A DNA stretch of 9,443 nt, taken from assembly GCA_024276595.1 (NCBI GenBank), contig JAJRWW010000373.1:1-9443 (forward strand), read 5' to 3'. This document shows, piece by piece, positions 1 to 7,654 of this stretch; the first letter of the stretch is position 1, and each line of letters starts with the position of its first letter. The stretch comes from Myxococcota bacterium. Its GTDB lineage: Bacteria; Myxococcota_A; Polyangia; HGW-17; JAJRWW01. Made by a program: the position numbers and the translations under genes. The notes beneath the pieces are model-generated. The model was given only the letters and a program-made list of their open reading frames with translations. It searched no databases and was not told the origin of the DNA.

Positions 1-2
1 CG

Positions 3-1184
<1,182 letters not shown>

Positions 1185-1209
1185 CATCGACCCAGCGCCA
1201 GGAGCCATC

Positions 1210-1530
1210 ATGACATCCTCGAGCAAACTCTTCGCCGGGCTGCTCGCCACGGCATTCATCCTGGTTCCGGCCATGGGCGCTGGCTGCAAGAAGAAAGCTC
1301 CGAAGCTCACTGCCAACGAGTGTGATCGCTTCTGCAAGAGAATGGTTCCTTGCTTCAAGCCACTCCTCGCCAACTTCGCCGAGCGCAAGGAAAAGGACAT
1401 CAAGCAGTGCATCCACGACTGCACCAACCCCGACTCGGAGAACCACGCCGACATCCTCCGAGCCATGAAAAAATGTGGTGACATAGACGACTGCAAGAGG
1501 CTCAAGGACTGCTTCGGCAAGGCTCTGTGA
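1210..1530 (+). CDS. small cysteine-rich lipoprotein, unknown function
   Basis: This 106-residue protein starts at the ATG at 1210, which has AGGAG (1200-1204) five bases upstream. The same frame is open back to 1090, but that part overlaps the previous gene and lacks a signal sequence. Residues 1-25 form a signal peptide (a lysine, then LFAGLLATAFILVPAMGAG) ending at Cys26, followed by three lysines. The lipobox is weak at -3 (Gly) but acceptable at -2 and -1 (Ala, Gly), so lipid attachment is likely, not certain. The mature chain is charged and helical, with eight further cysteines at 38, 42, 48, 67, 71, 89, 95 and 101. The spacing is CX3CX5C-X18-CX3C-X17-CX5CX5C, which suggests a disulfide-stapled helical bundle in the cell envelope. 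No CXXC redox motif or CXXCH haem site is present. The stop codon overlaps the start of the next gene, suggesting translational coupling. Confidence 0.85.
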   Translation: MTSSSKLFAGLLATAFILVPAMGAGCKKKAPKLTANECDRFCKRMVPCFKPLLANFAERKEKDIKQCIHDCTNPDSENHADILRAMKKCGDIDDCKRLKDCFGKAL

Positions 1531-2615
1531 TGGACCACCCAGGCGACCGCTCGGCTCGGCGGAGGCGCTCGGGATCGAGGATCCCCTCCCCCCAGTGGCG
1601 ACACCTGGCCTGGATCTCGCTGCTCCTGATCCTCCTGGGGAGCTGCGGAAAGGACCCCCGGAGACCTGGCGGAAACTCAGCCCCGGCGCCCAGGGACCTC
1701 TCACAGCAGCGCCTGCACCCCAGGGGTGAGCTCCGGCTCACGTCCGCTGGCCGCGAGCCTCGGGTGCGGCTGCGCTACCGGCTCACGCCAGGGCAGCGCT
1801 CCGGCTTCCGCACCCGGGTGAGCGTGCAGCACGTGGCGGCAGGTCGCACATTATCCCTGACGGCCCTGCTGGACTGGGAGCGAATGGTCAAGAGAGTGCT
1901 CTCCGGCTGGGCAGACGTGGAGGTCCTCGTGCGCAGGGTGCGCCTGGTGCGTCCCTCCTCCATCCGGGAGGACGTGGTGCGCCGGCTCATGGCCATGCGC
2001 CTCGATGTCTGGGTGGACGCCCTGGGACGAGCCAGGGAGAAGGCTCCTCCCGCCGCGTCCGGCCTGGCCGCCTCCCTCTCGGGGCAGCTCTTGCCCACCC
2101 TCACCGCACCCCTCCCCAGGGACGCGCTGGGAGAGGGCGCCACCTGGGAGCGCTATGAGCCCCTGCGGCTTGTGCTGCCCAAGATCCGGATCCCAGTGCA
2201 CCTGGGAGCTCGCACTCGCTACTCCCTGCACCTGATCCGCAAGGGCCGCTCTCGTCGCTACGCCCTCATCAGCAGCACCATCTCTCTCACCCTCGGCGCT
2301 GCCTCACCCCAGGGATCGTCATCTGCCACCAGCCGGGTGACCGGAGCGGGCAGAGGCACAGGGGAGCTGAAGCTGGACCTGGAGCATGGGAAGGTGACCT
2401 CTGCCAGGGGAGAGGTCTCCCTGGAGCTGAGCCTCCGGGAGCGGCACCGGACGCACACCCTCAAGCAGGTGACCAGGACCTCCACCAGGGCGATAAAGCT
2501 GCGGCCGAGGCCATGGCCTTCGCCTCCATCGCCCCCCACGCGCCCATCACCGCCCAGCCGCCCAGGGGGCCATCTTCCGCCCCCAGCAATCCCCCCAGCG
2601 GCCGCGCCAGGGTGA
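1530..2615 (+). CDS. putative lipoprotein, tandem paralogue A, unknown function
   Basis: The 361-residue protein starts at the ATG that shares its A with the upstream stop (TGATG); a GTG one codon earlier is possible. The N-terminus is unusually long and basic (RRRR at 10-13), then a hydrophobic segment at about 26-36 leads to a good lipobox, LGSC, with Cys39 as the lipidated residue. After it come a predicted beta-rich region with LRYRLTPG (81-88), a GEGATWE motif (201-207), and near the C-terminus GTG at 276-278 followed by LDLEHGKVTSAR. The same landmarks recur in the protein encoded at 2762-3697, so the two are diverged tandem duplicates. The pattern recalls secreted beta-rich families such as DUF6263, but that is from memory and unverified. 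Residues from about 325 to 361 form a Pro/Ser/Arg-rich tail absent from the paralogue. Expected location is the outer membrane, facing the periplasm or cell surface. Confidence 0.82.
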   Translation: MDHPGDRSARRRRSGSRIPSPQWRHLAWISLLLILLGSCGKDPRRPGGNSAPAPRDLSQQRLHPRGELRLTSAGREPRVRLRYRLTPGQRSGFRTRVSVQHVAAGRTLSLTALLDWERMVKRVLSGWADVEVLVRRVRLVRPSSIREDVVRRLMAMRLDVWVDALGRAREKAPPAASGLAASLSGQLLPTLTAPLPRDALGEGATWERYEPLRLVLPKIRIPVHLGARTRYSLHLIRKGRSRRYALISSTISLTLGAASPQGSSSATSRVTGAGRGTGELKLDLEHGKVTSARGEVSLELSLRERHRTHTLKQVTRTSTRAIKLRPRPWPSPPSPPTRPSPPSRPGGHLPPPAIPPAAAPG

Positions 2616-2648
2616 CCCGTAGACCAGGGGTGACCGCCTGAGAGCACA

Positions 2649-2668
2649 CACCGAGCTCATGCTCGGTG
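2649..2668 (+). terminator. perfect 8-bp hairpin, weak terminator candidate
   Basis: CACCGAGC (2649-2656) and GCTCGGTG (2661-2668) are exact reverse complements separated by the four-base loop TCAT. The hairpin lies 33 bases after the stop of the preceding gene. There is no real T-tract behind it, only CCCTTTCG about 10 bases on, so it is not a classical intrinsic terminator. It could end or stabilise the upstream transcript. Confidence 0.4.
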
Positions 2669-2708
2669 ACGAGCCACCCTTTCGCTCCTGCCCCCTCTTC
2701 TACTGACG

Positions 2709-2737
2709 TTGCCCGCCCGCCCCCACCGTGGTAAAAG
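2709..2737 (+). promoter_or_regulatory. possible sigma-70 promoter before paralogue B
   Basis: TTGCCC (2709-2714) and TAAAAG (2732-2737) are separated by 17 bases, each matching four of six consensus positions. It follows the hairpin at 2649-2668 and precedes the gene at 2762. The implied transcript start near 2744 would put the GGAGG at 2745 at the very 5' end of the message, which counts against it. Weak candidate. Confidence 0.22.
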
Positions 2738-2761
2738 GCCCGCTGGAGGCTCCACCGCACA

Positions 2762-3697
2762 ATGCAAGTCGACACAAACCAACGCACCAGTGCTCCACCG
2801 CGCTGGCCCTTCACCGGCACCGCCCCTCACCGCATCTGGCTGCTCATCGCCCTGCTGCTCCCCTTCCTGGCCCTCGACTGCTCCAAGAGCAGGGCAGACG
2901 ACTTCTCGCGCTTTCGCCCCATGGAGAGCCTCGTGGCCACCGGGGCAGCCCCTCGCACGGATCTGCGCTACCGCCCGGTGGCAGGGGAGGATACGGTCTA
3001 CCAGCTCTCTGCCCACCGCCGCTGCCTCGAGCTGGGGGTGCGGGCCAGGATGAGGCTGGGGGTGGCCCTTCGGGTGAGCACCAGGCCCGAGGGGGGCGGG
3101 CGCTTCATGTTACGGCTCATCTCCGTCGAGCGGATGACCCCGCCCCCTCCGGGGGGCATCCCGGAGCTGGGTCCGGCATACGTGCTGCTCCAGGGCGCGC
3201 TGGGCCCGCGCGGGGGCCTGGCCGACCTGCAGGACGGCGACAAGGTCCCTTCGCCGATCAACCTGAGCCTGGCCATGCCCCTGCTGCTGCCCAGGCTGCC
3301 GCACAAGCCCGTGGGAGTGGGCGCTCGCTGGGAGTCCGCCACCAGGCTGCGCTGGTCCAGGAGTCAGGCGGCCGACTCCCTGGTGAGCCAGCCCGGGGTC
3401 CACAGCTCGGTGGAGGTGCTGCTCAAGGGGAGCTACAGCCTGAGGAGCAGGACAGCCGCCGGGCGGCCAGTTGTCGACGCAAACCTCACGTACCGACTGC
3501 GCAGCCGCACCCGCGCCTTGAGCCACGCCACGCACCACCAGGGAGAGGGCAAGGCGACCGGACGCTACGAGCTGGATCCCGTCTCGGGCCTGGTCACCTC
3601 CGCCCGGGTATCCCTCAAGGGAGAGTATGGGCTCCGCGCCAACGACAAGACCCGCAGAATCACCGAGACCGTGGACCTCACCTTCGCGCAGAAGTGA
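2762..3697 (+). CDS. exported protein, tandem paralogue B, unknown function
   Basis: The 311-residue protein starts at ATG 2762; GGAGG at 2745-2749 is 12 bases upstream, rather far. After a polar N-terminal stretch, residues 25-38 are strongly hydrophobic and end at Cys40 in the sequence LALDC. Asp at -1 is atypical for a lipobox, so the protein is either a non-standard lipoprotein or is cut by signal peptidase I after SRA (43-45). Cys40 aligns with the lipidated Cys39 of paralogue A. Shared landmarks are LRYR (68-71), GVGARWE (185-191) and ATGRYELD with VTSAR (265-282). The body is predicted to be beta-rich, with alternating Arg/Ser/Thr. It resembles DUF6263-like secreted proteins, from memory only. 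It ends 68 bases before the oppositely oriented rimO. The coding call is firm; a larger frame from 2728 overlaps it in another phase but has no signal peptide or paralogue. Confidence 0.85.
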   Translation: MQVDTNQRTSAPPRWPFTGTAPHRIWLLIALLLPFLALDCSKSRADDFSRFRPMESLVATGAAPRTDLRYRPVAGEDTVYQLSAHRRCLELGVRARMRLGVALRVSTRPEGGGRFMLRLISVERMTPPPPGGIPELGPAYVLLQGALGPRGGLADLQDGDKVPSPINLSLAMPLLLPRLPHKPVGVGARWESATRLRWSRSQAADSLVSQPGVHSSVEVLLKGSYSLRSRTAAGRPVVDANLTYRLRSRTRALSHATHHQGEGKATGRYELDPVSGLVTSARVSLKGEYGLRANDKTRRITETVDLTFAQK

Positions 3698-3764
3698 AGC
3701 CACCAGAGGGCTCCTGGCCAGCCCCGGGCACGCGCACGGGCAGCCCACACCGCCTCGCCCTAGA

Positions 3765-5105
3765 TCAGCTCCCAGGCACCACCCGCGCCAGCAGATCGTA
3801 CTGGGAGGTCTGCTCCACCACTGCTCGCACCACCCGGCCCGGGTCGACCCGGTCCAGGTCCGCCAGGTGAACCAGCCCGTCCACCTCTGGCGCCTGACCC
3901 GCGTGTCGACCGGCAGCAAGCAGGTCGGTCTCCGGAGAGAGCCCATCCACCATCACCGACAGCTCCCTCCCCTGCATCCCACGCAGCCGCCCAGCCGAGA
4001 TGGCCTGCTGCTGCTCGAGGATCCGCTGCCGCCGCCGCCGTGCCACGGTAGCGGGGGGCGCATGGAGGCTATAGGCAGGGGTGGACTCCTCGGGCGAGTA
4101 GGCGAACACACCCAGGTGATCCGGCCGCGCCTCGGCCACGAAACGCTCCAGGCGACCAAAGGCGGTGTCATCCTCGCCCGGATGGCCCACCAGCAGGGTG
4201 GTGCGAAGGAAGACGCCGGGCACCGCCTCTCGCAGGCGGTCGAAAAGCCCCCTGACAAGGGCGCCGTCGTAGCCCCGCCTCATGAGCCGCAGGACGCCGT
4301 CGTCCACGTGCTGCACCGGCACGTCCAGGTAGGGCACCAGGGGCAACCCCTCTGCCAGGAGCCGGATGAGGTGGTCATCCACCCGCGTGGGATAGGCGTA
4401 CAGGAGGCGGATCCACGTGATCCCGGGCACCTTCCGTAGCTCCCGCAAGAGCTGCCACAGGCGCCGGGGCGGCGTCAGGTCCCTGCCGTAGGCGGTGAGA
4501 TCCTGGGCCACCAGGCTCACCTCGCGAACCCCATTCGCCACCAGTCGCCTCACCTCAACCACCAGGTCCTCTGGCGCACGGCTGCGCTGACGCCCCCGAA
4601 TACCGGGCACCGCGCAGAAGGCGCAGGTGCGGTCACACCCCTCGGAGACCTTGACGTAGGCCGTGTGCGAGCCCAGCGACGGGCTGCGCTCGTAGGTGTG
4701 GTCGTAGAGAAACGAGCGGCCCTCCTCGAGCATGAGCCGCTGATCGCTCGCGAGCAACCGGGGAAGATCCTGGATATTCGACGTCCCGATGAGCTTGTCC
4801 GCCTCCGACAGCTCCTGCGACAGCTCGGAGCCGTACCGCTGCACCATGCACCCGGACACGACCAGGGTCTTGCAGCGCCCGGTGACCTTGAGATCCGCCG
4901 CCTCCAGCACCGTGTCCAGGGACTCGGCGCGAGCCGCCTCGATGAAGCCGCAGGTGTTGACCACCACCACCTCCGCATCTGTGGGATCTGCGACGTGCAC
5001 GTAGCCGGCGCGGCGGAGCAGGCCAAGCTGCACCTCGGAGTCGACCCTGTTCTTGGCACAGCCCAGGGAGATGATATGAACGGTCTTGGAAGAGCCCACG
5101 GCCAT
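3765..5105 (-). CDS. rimO: ribosomal protein S12 methylthiotransferase RimO
   Basis: RimO is a radical-SAM enzyme that adds a methylthio group to the beta carbon of the conserved aspartate of ribosomal protein S12, using two 4Fe-4S clusters. The 446-residue protein has the full family layout. The N-terminal domain has SLGCAKNRVDSE (13-24), and its cluster cysteines are Cys16, Cys52 (VNTCGFI) and Cys86 (SGCMVQ). The radical-SAM motif CDRTCAFC has Cys157, Cys161 and Cys164, followed by the RimO-type AVPGIRGRQRSR. A C-terminal TRAM domain lies at about 375-444. AKNRVDSE and RGRQRSR separate RimO from the related tRNA enzyme MiaB. Length is normal for the family. The start at 5105 has AGGTGA roughly 11 bases upstream. 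The gene begins 12 bp after the exported protein at 5855-5118 and probably shares its promoter. It converges with the gene ending at 3697. Confidence 0.97.
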   Translation of the reverse strand: MAVGSSKTVHIISLGCAKNRVDSEVQLGLLRRAGYVHVADPTDAEVVVVNTCGFIEAARAESLDTVLEAADLKVTGRCKTLVVSGCMVQRYGSELSQELSEADKLIGTSNIQDLPRLLASDQRLMLEEGRSFLYDHTYERSPSLGSHTAYVKVSEGCDRTCAFCAVPGIRGRQRSRAPEDLVVEVRRLVANGVREVSLVAQDLTAYGRDLTPPRRLWQLLRELRKVPGITWIRLLYAYPTRVDDHLIRLLAEGLPLVPYLDVPVQHVDDGVLRLMRRGYDGALVRGLFDRLREAVPGVFLRTTLLVGHPGEDDTAFGRLERFVAEARPDHLGVFAYSPEESTPAYSLHAPPATVARRRRQRILEQQQAISAGRLRGMQGRELSVMVDGLSPETDLLAAGRHAGQAPEVDGLVHLADLDRVDPGRVVRAVVEQTSQYDLLARVVPGS

Positions 5106-5117
5106 GGCCAGCGATTC

Positions 5118-5855
5118 TCACCTGGAGGCGCGCGTCTCGATCCTCCGCAGACGCCGCCGCACCGAGAGCGCCAGGAGAACGACCCCCACCACGGCGCCCA
5201 GGCCCAGCAGCAGGCCCAGCAGGCCCAGCAGCCGGGCCAGGCTGTCCATCTTGATGGCCCGGCGCAGCTTCACCAGGTCACGCTGGCGCACCGGGTTGTC
5301 TCTCTCGATCGCCTCGGTAACGCTGCCCCCGGAGGCCGATGGGCCAGGGGCCGCCATGGCCGGGCTCGCGCCGCCAGACATGGCCGGAGATGCACCCTGC
5401 ATGGGAGGCGGACGCATGCCATGGGCGGCAGCGGACGCTGGCCCCGGCGGCCCCACCTCGCAGGTGGGCCGAGCGGTGATGGCCCGCCCCCGCAGCACCC
5501 TGAAGGCCAGGATGCGCGCCTTCTGAAAGTCGGCGGGACAGAGCACCACGTCCGTCCGGGAGACGTTCACCATGCGCTTGAACGTCTTGACCGGCGCGCC
5601 GATGGCCCTCGATCGGTACATGTAGCGCTTGAGGGTCGGGTTGTCCTCCCGGGCGAACATGAGCCTCTCCACCCCGGGGGGAGGAGTGACCCTGAGGCGC
5701 CGGGGCACCCCGCAGCCAGGGATGGCATCCAGCCTCTGGGGCTCTCCCCACTTGCAGGCCACCTTCTGCCCAGGGGGCATCGCCTGGGCAGACGCCCTGT
5801 CTGAGGGCACCACCACCGCCAGGAGAACGGTCGCGAAAACCATCGAACGCAGCAT
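5118..5855 (-). CDS. exported protein with C-terminal membrane anchor, unknown function
   Basis: The 245-residue protein starts at 5855 with a strong GGAGGAG just upstream. A signal peptide (MLRSMVFATVLLAVVVP...) probably ends at ASA, residues 21-23. The exported part to about residue 135 has four cysteines (34, 48, 106, 132), enough for two disulfides. A Pro/Ala/Met/Gly-rich linker follows at about 135-178. Next is a charged stretch with SVTEAIERDNPVRQRDLVKL and then a single membrane helix at about 209-232. The last 13 residues are very basic (RRRLRR...), consistent with a cytoplasmic tail. The layout is therefore periplasmic domain, linker, anchor in the inner membrane. The helix is encoded by a CAGGCCCAG-type repeat (about 5199-5234). 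I do not recognise the family. It is the first gene of a probable two-gene operon with rimO, though nothing in its sequence links it to translation. Confidence 0.82.
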   Translation of the reverse strand: MLRSMVFATVLLAVVVPSDRASAQAMPPGQKVACKWGEPQRLDAIPGCGVPRRLRVTPPPGVERLMFAREDNPTLKRYMYRSRAIGAPVKTFKRMVNVSRTDVVLCPADFQKARILAFRVLRGRAITARPTCEVGPPGPASAAAHGMRPPPMQGASPAMSGGASPAMAAPGPSASGGSVTEAIERDNPVRQRDLVKLRRAIKMDSLARLLGLLGLLLGLGAVVGVVLLALSVRRRLRRIETRASR

Positions 5856-5903
5856 GGCTCCTCCGGGTAGCCGCCACAGGAGGCGACCTGAATGGAAAGG
5901 CGC

Positions 5904-5932
5904 AGTGTAGCGCGTGAAGGGGCTCTGGACAA
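5904..5932 (-). promoter_or_regulatory. candidate sigma-70 promoter for the exported protein and rimO
   Basis: Read on the - strand, TTGTCC (5932-5927) and TACACT (5909-5904) are separated by exactly 17 bases, each matching four of six consensus positions. The implied transcript start is near 5897, giving a leader of about 40 bases and leaving the ribosome binding site GGAGGAG well placed. It is the best promoter-like match I found in the 168-bp spacer after the peroxidase gene. Confidence 0.42.
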
Positions 5933-5940
5933 ACGCCTTG

Positions 5941-5975
5941 AGGTGCTCATGCTACCGCTCGCCGAGGGAGCACCT
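5941..5975. repeat. perfect 8-bp inverted repeat AGGTGCTC / GAGCACCT
   Basis: AGGTGCTC at 5941-5948 is the exact reverse complement of GAGCACCT at 5968-5975, with a 19-base spacer. It lies eight bases upstream of the proposed -35 box at 5927-5932, where an activator site could be. It is also about 48 bases past the stop of the peroxidase gene, where it could act as an RNA hairpin ending that transcript. There is no T-tract, so intrinsic termination is doubtful. Confidence 0.45.
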
Positions 5976-6023
5976 TCGGGGGCCCCGCACAGCAGCGGCG
6001 ACCCCCAGCCTCACCGTCCGGGG

Positions 6024-7409
6024 CTACCTCAGCAGCTTTCCCCTGTACATGCCGGTCAGGCTCTTGAGGAAGACCACAATGGCCTCCCTGTCGCCCGCCG
6101 GCACGCCCCCGTGGACCTGATGTGAGGCCATGATGGAGACCGCCTTGGCCAGGTCTGAGGTGGACCCGTCGTGGAAGTAGGGCGGCGTAATGGCCACATT
6201 GCGCAGGATAGGAACCTTGAATCGGTGACGATCCCGGGCGCGCTTGGTGACGTTGTAGCGTCCCAGGTCGGCGTCGGTGATCTTGCGCCCGGAGAAGTAG
6301 CTTTCATACAGCCCCATCTTCTCATAGGACTGCCCGCCGAGCCCCTTGCCCACGTGACACATGGCGCATCCCCGCTTCACAAACGCCTCGAGACCGGCGC
6401 GCTCCTTGGCGCTGAGGGCCTTGGCATCGCCCCTCAGGTAGCGATCTAAGCGCGATGGGGTCACCAGGGAGCGCTCAAACTCAGCGATGGCGTTCTGCAC
6501 GTTCTTCGCCGTGATTCCATCGGGGTAGACCTTCTTCATGGCCGCCAGAAGGGCCTCGTCCTTGCGAAGGCGCTCCACCACGTTCTTCCACTTGGCTCCC
6601 ATCTCCAGGGGGTTCTCCACGGGACCGGCGGCCTGCTCCTCCAGGGTTGCGGCCCGGCCGTCCCAAAACTGCGCAATCTGGTAGGCAGAGTTGTAGACCG
6701 TGGGTGAGTTGATGGGCCCCATCTGGCCCCGTATTCCCTTGGAGACCCGGAGCCGGTCGGTGCCCCCCTTGTCCAGGCCGTGACAGGTCTCGCAGCTCAC
6801 GGAACCGTCCCCGGAGAGACGCTTGTCCACAAAGAGCTGCTGGCCCAGAGCCACCTTGGCCGCGTTGAGGGAGAGCTTCTCCGGAAGCGGCTGAAGCGGG
6901 CCCAAGGCGTGGGCCTTGGCCGTCCCGGGCGTGGCAAAGTACTTGGCCCGGGCCGCGCGGATGAACCTCTTGAGGGCCGCCCTGTCCGCCGAGGACAGCC
7001 GGTGGTTCCAGTGCAGCATCACATAGCGTGTGGGCGGCATGCTGCTCTCGGCGATGGCGTGCTCCAGCTTGGCCAGGGCGGCCTCGGAGACGGGTGCCAT
7101 CCCCTTCCCCTTGCGATACAGCTCCTGTGGGGCGTTGAAGATGGCCAGGGCGGCCTTTGTGTCCTCGTTCACCATGCCCCTGGCAACTGGAAGGGACGCG
7201 TAGAAGGGCCGCTTCGCCTTCAGCGCGTGGCAGTGGACACATTTTTTTCCCAGCACCGCAGCCGCCGCCTTCCACTCTGGCACACCGTCGCTTCTGGGAG
7301 GCAGGAGCCCGGAGTTGTCCGGGCCAAACAGCAGGTTCATCACCGGGAGCGCGAGGACCGCGCCCAGACCACCAGCAGCCGCGATCAGGATCTTTGTCTT
7401 CTTTGTCAT
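6024..7409 (-). CDS. yhjA: tri-haem cytochrome c peroxidase, YhjA/Ccp type
   Basis: This enzyme reduces H2O2 to water in the periplasm, with electrons most likely from membrane quinol. The 461-residue protein has an N-terminal hydrophobic anchor (about 7-28) and three CXXCH haem sites. These are CVHCH (57-61) in the extra N-terminal domain, CETCH (206-210) in the peroxidatic half and CAMCH (348-352) in the electron-transfer half. The N-terminal domain carries MPPTRYVMLHW (124-134), as in E. coli YhjA (about 465 residues). The core has GPINSPTVYNS, QFWDGRAATLEEQA and ENPLEM at about 231-270, and VPILRNVAITPPYFHDGS near the C-terminus, all typical of CcpA-family peroxidases. YhjA homologues use quinol directly instead of a soluble cytochrome; that is family knowledge carried over here. 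GGAG at 7417-7420 gives a ribosome binding site seven bases before the ATG. It is divergent from the lipoprotein gene at 7655. No FNR- or OxyR-like site stands out. Confidence 0.95.
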   Translation of the reverse strand: MTKKTKILIAAAGGLGAVLALPVMNLLFGPDNSGLLPPRSDGVPEWKAAAAVLGKKCVHCHALKAKRPFYASLPVARGMVNEDTKAALAIFNAPQELYRKGKGMAPVSEAALAKLEHAIAESSMPPTRYVMLHWNHRLSSADRAALKRFIRAARAKYFATPGTAKAHALGPLQPLPEKLSLNAAKVALGQQLFVDKRLSGDGSVSCETCHGLDKGGTDRLRVSKGIRGQMGPINSPTVYNSAYQIAQFWDGRAATLEEQAAGPVENPLEMGAKWKNVVERLRKDEALLAAMKKVYPDGITAKNVQNAIAEFERSLVTPSRLDRYLRGDAKALSAKERAGLEAFVKRGCAMCHVGKGLGGQSYEKMGLYESYFSGRKITDADLGRYNVTKRARDRHRFKVPILRNVAITPPYFHDGSTSDLAKAVSIMASHQVHGGVPAGDREAIVVFLKSLTGMYRGKLLR

Positions 7410-7654
7410 GGGAGATCTCCATTGAGCGGCCCTGGCTCAGGCCGTCGCGTCCAATGGGGCCAGAGACTACCACGCCCTTGGGAGAAAACACAGCCGCTGA
7501 GCGCCCCGGGGGGCATGAATCCCCCGCGGACCGACCCCGCCAAAATAGCACGCTACCGACTGCCTGCTCGTGCCTCCCCCTAAGGGAAAGGGCTCCACAC
7601 CGGCCTGGCCTCGGTGCTGGGGACGAATTGGAACGACACACAGGAGAAAGAGCA
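7410..7654. other. divergent intergenic region between peroxidase and lipoprotein genes
   Basis: These 245 bases separate two divergent genes and must hold signals for both, but I see no convincing -35/-10 pair in either direction. The peroxidase ribosome binding site lies inside the palindrome GGAGATCTCC (7411-7420). The lipoprotein gene has AGGAGA at 7642-7647. An imperfect inverted repeat lies at 7595-7620 (CCACACCGG against TCGGTGCTGG, one bulged base). Frames that cross this region look like shadows: they overlap the flanking genes and carry no recognisable features. Confidence 0.6.
7595..7620. repeat. imperfect inverted repeat upstream of lipoprotein gene
   Basis: CCA plus CACCGG on the left pairs with TCGGTG plus TGG on the right, nine pairs including one G-T, with one bulged C. 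It ends 21 bases before the ribosome binding site of the gene at 7655. It could be a leader hairpin or an operator half-site pair; it may also be chance in GC-rich DNA. Confidence 0.25.

Noticed and set aside
3698..3764. Bidirectional terminator between converging genes
   Set aside because: Only a four-pair stem with a mismatch (CCAG...CTGG near 3703-3717) can be drawn, with no T-tract on either strand.
2728..3870. 380-codon + strand frame overlapping paralogue B
   Set aside because: It is Pro/Gly/Arg/His-rich, has no signal peptide or recognisable motif, runs into the 3' end of rimO, and competes with a frame that has a paralogue next door.
5199..5234. Direct CAGGCCCAG repeats as a possible array
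   Set aside because: The repeats are short, lie inside a gene and encode the Leu/Gly-rich membrane helix; there are no spacers as in a CRISPR array.
6481..7641. 386-codon - strand frame overlapping the peroxidase
   Set aside because: It is a shadow of the peroxidase in another phase; the peroxidase frame holds three CXXCH motifs and many family motifs.
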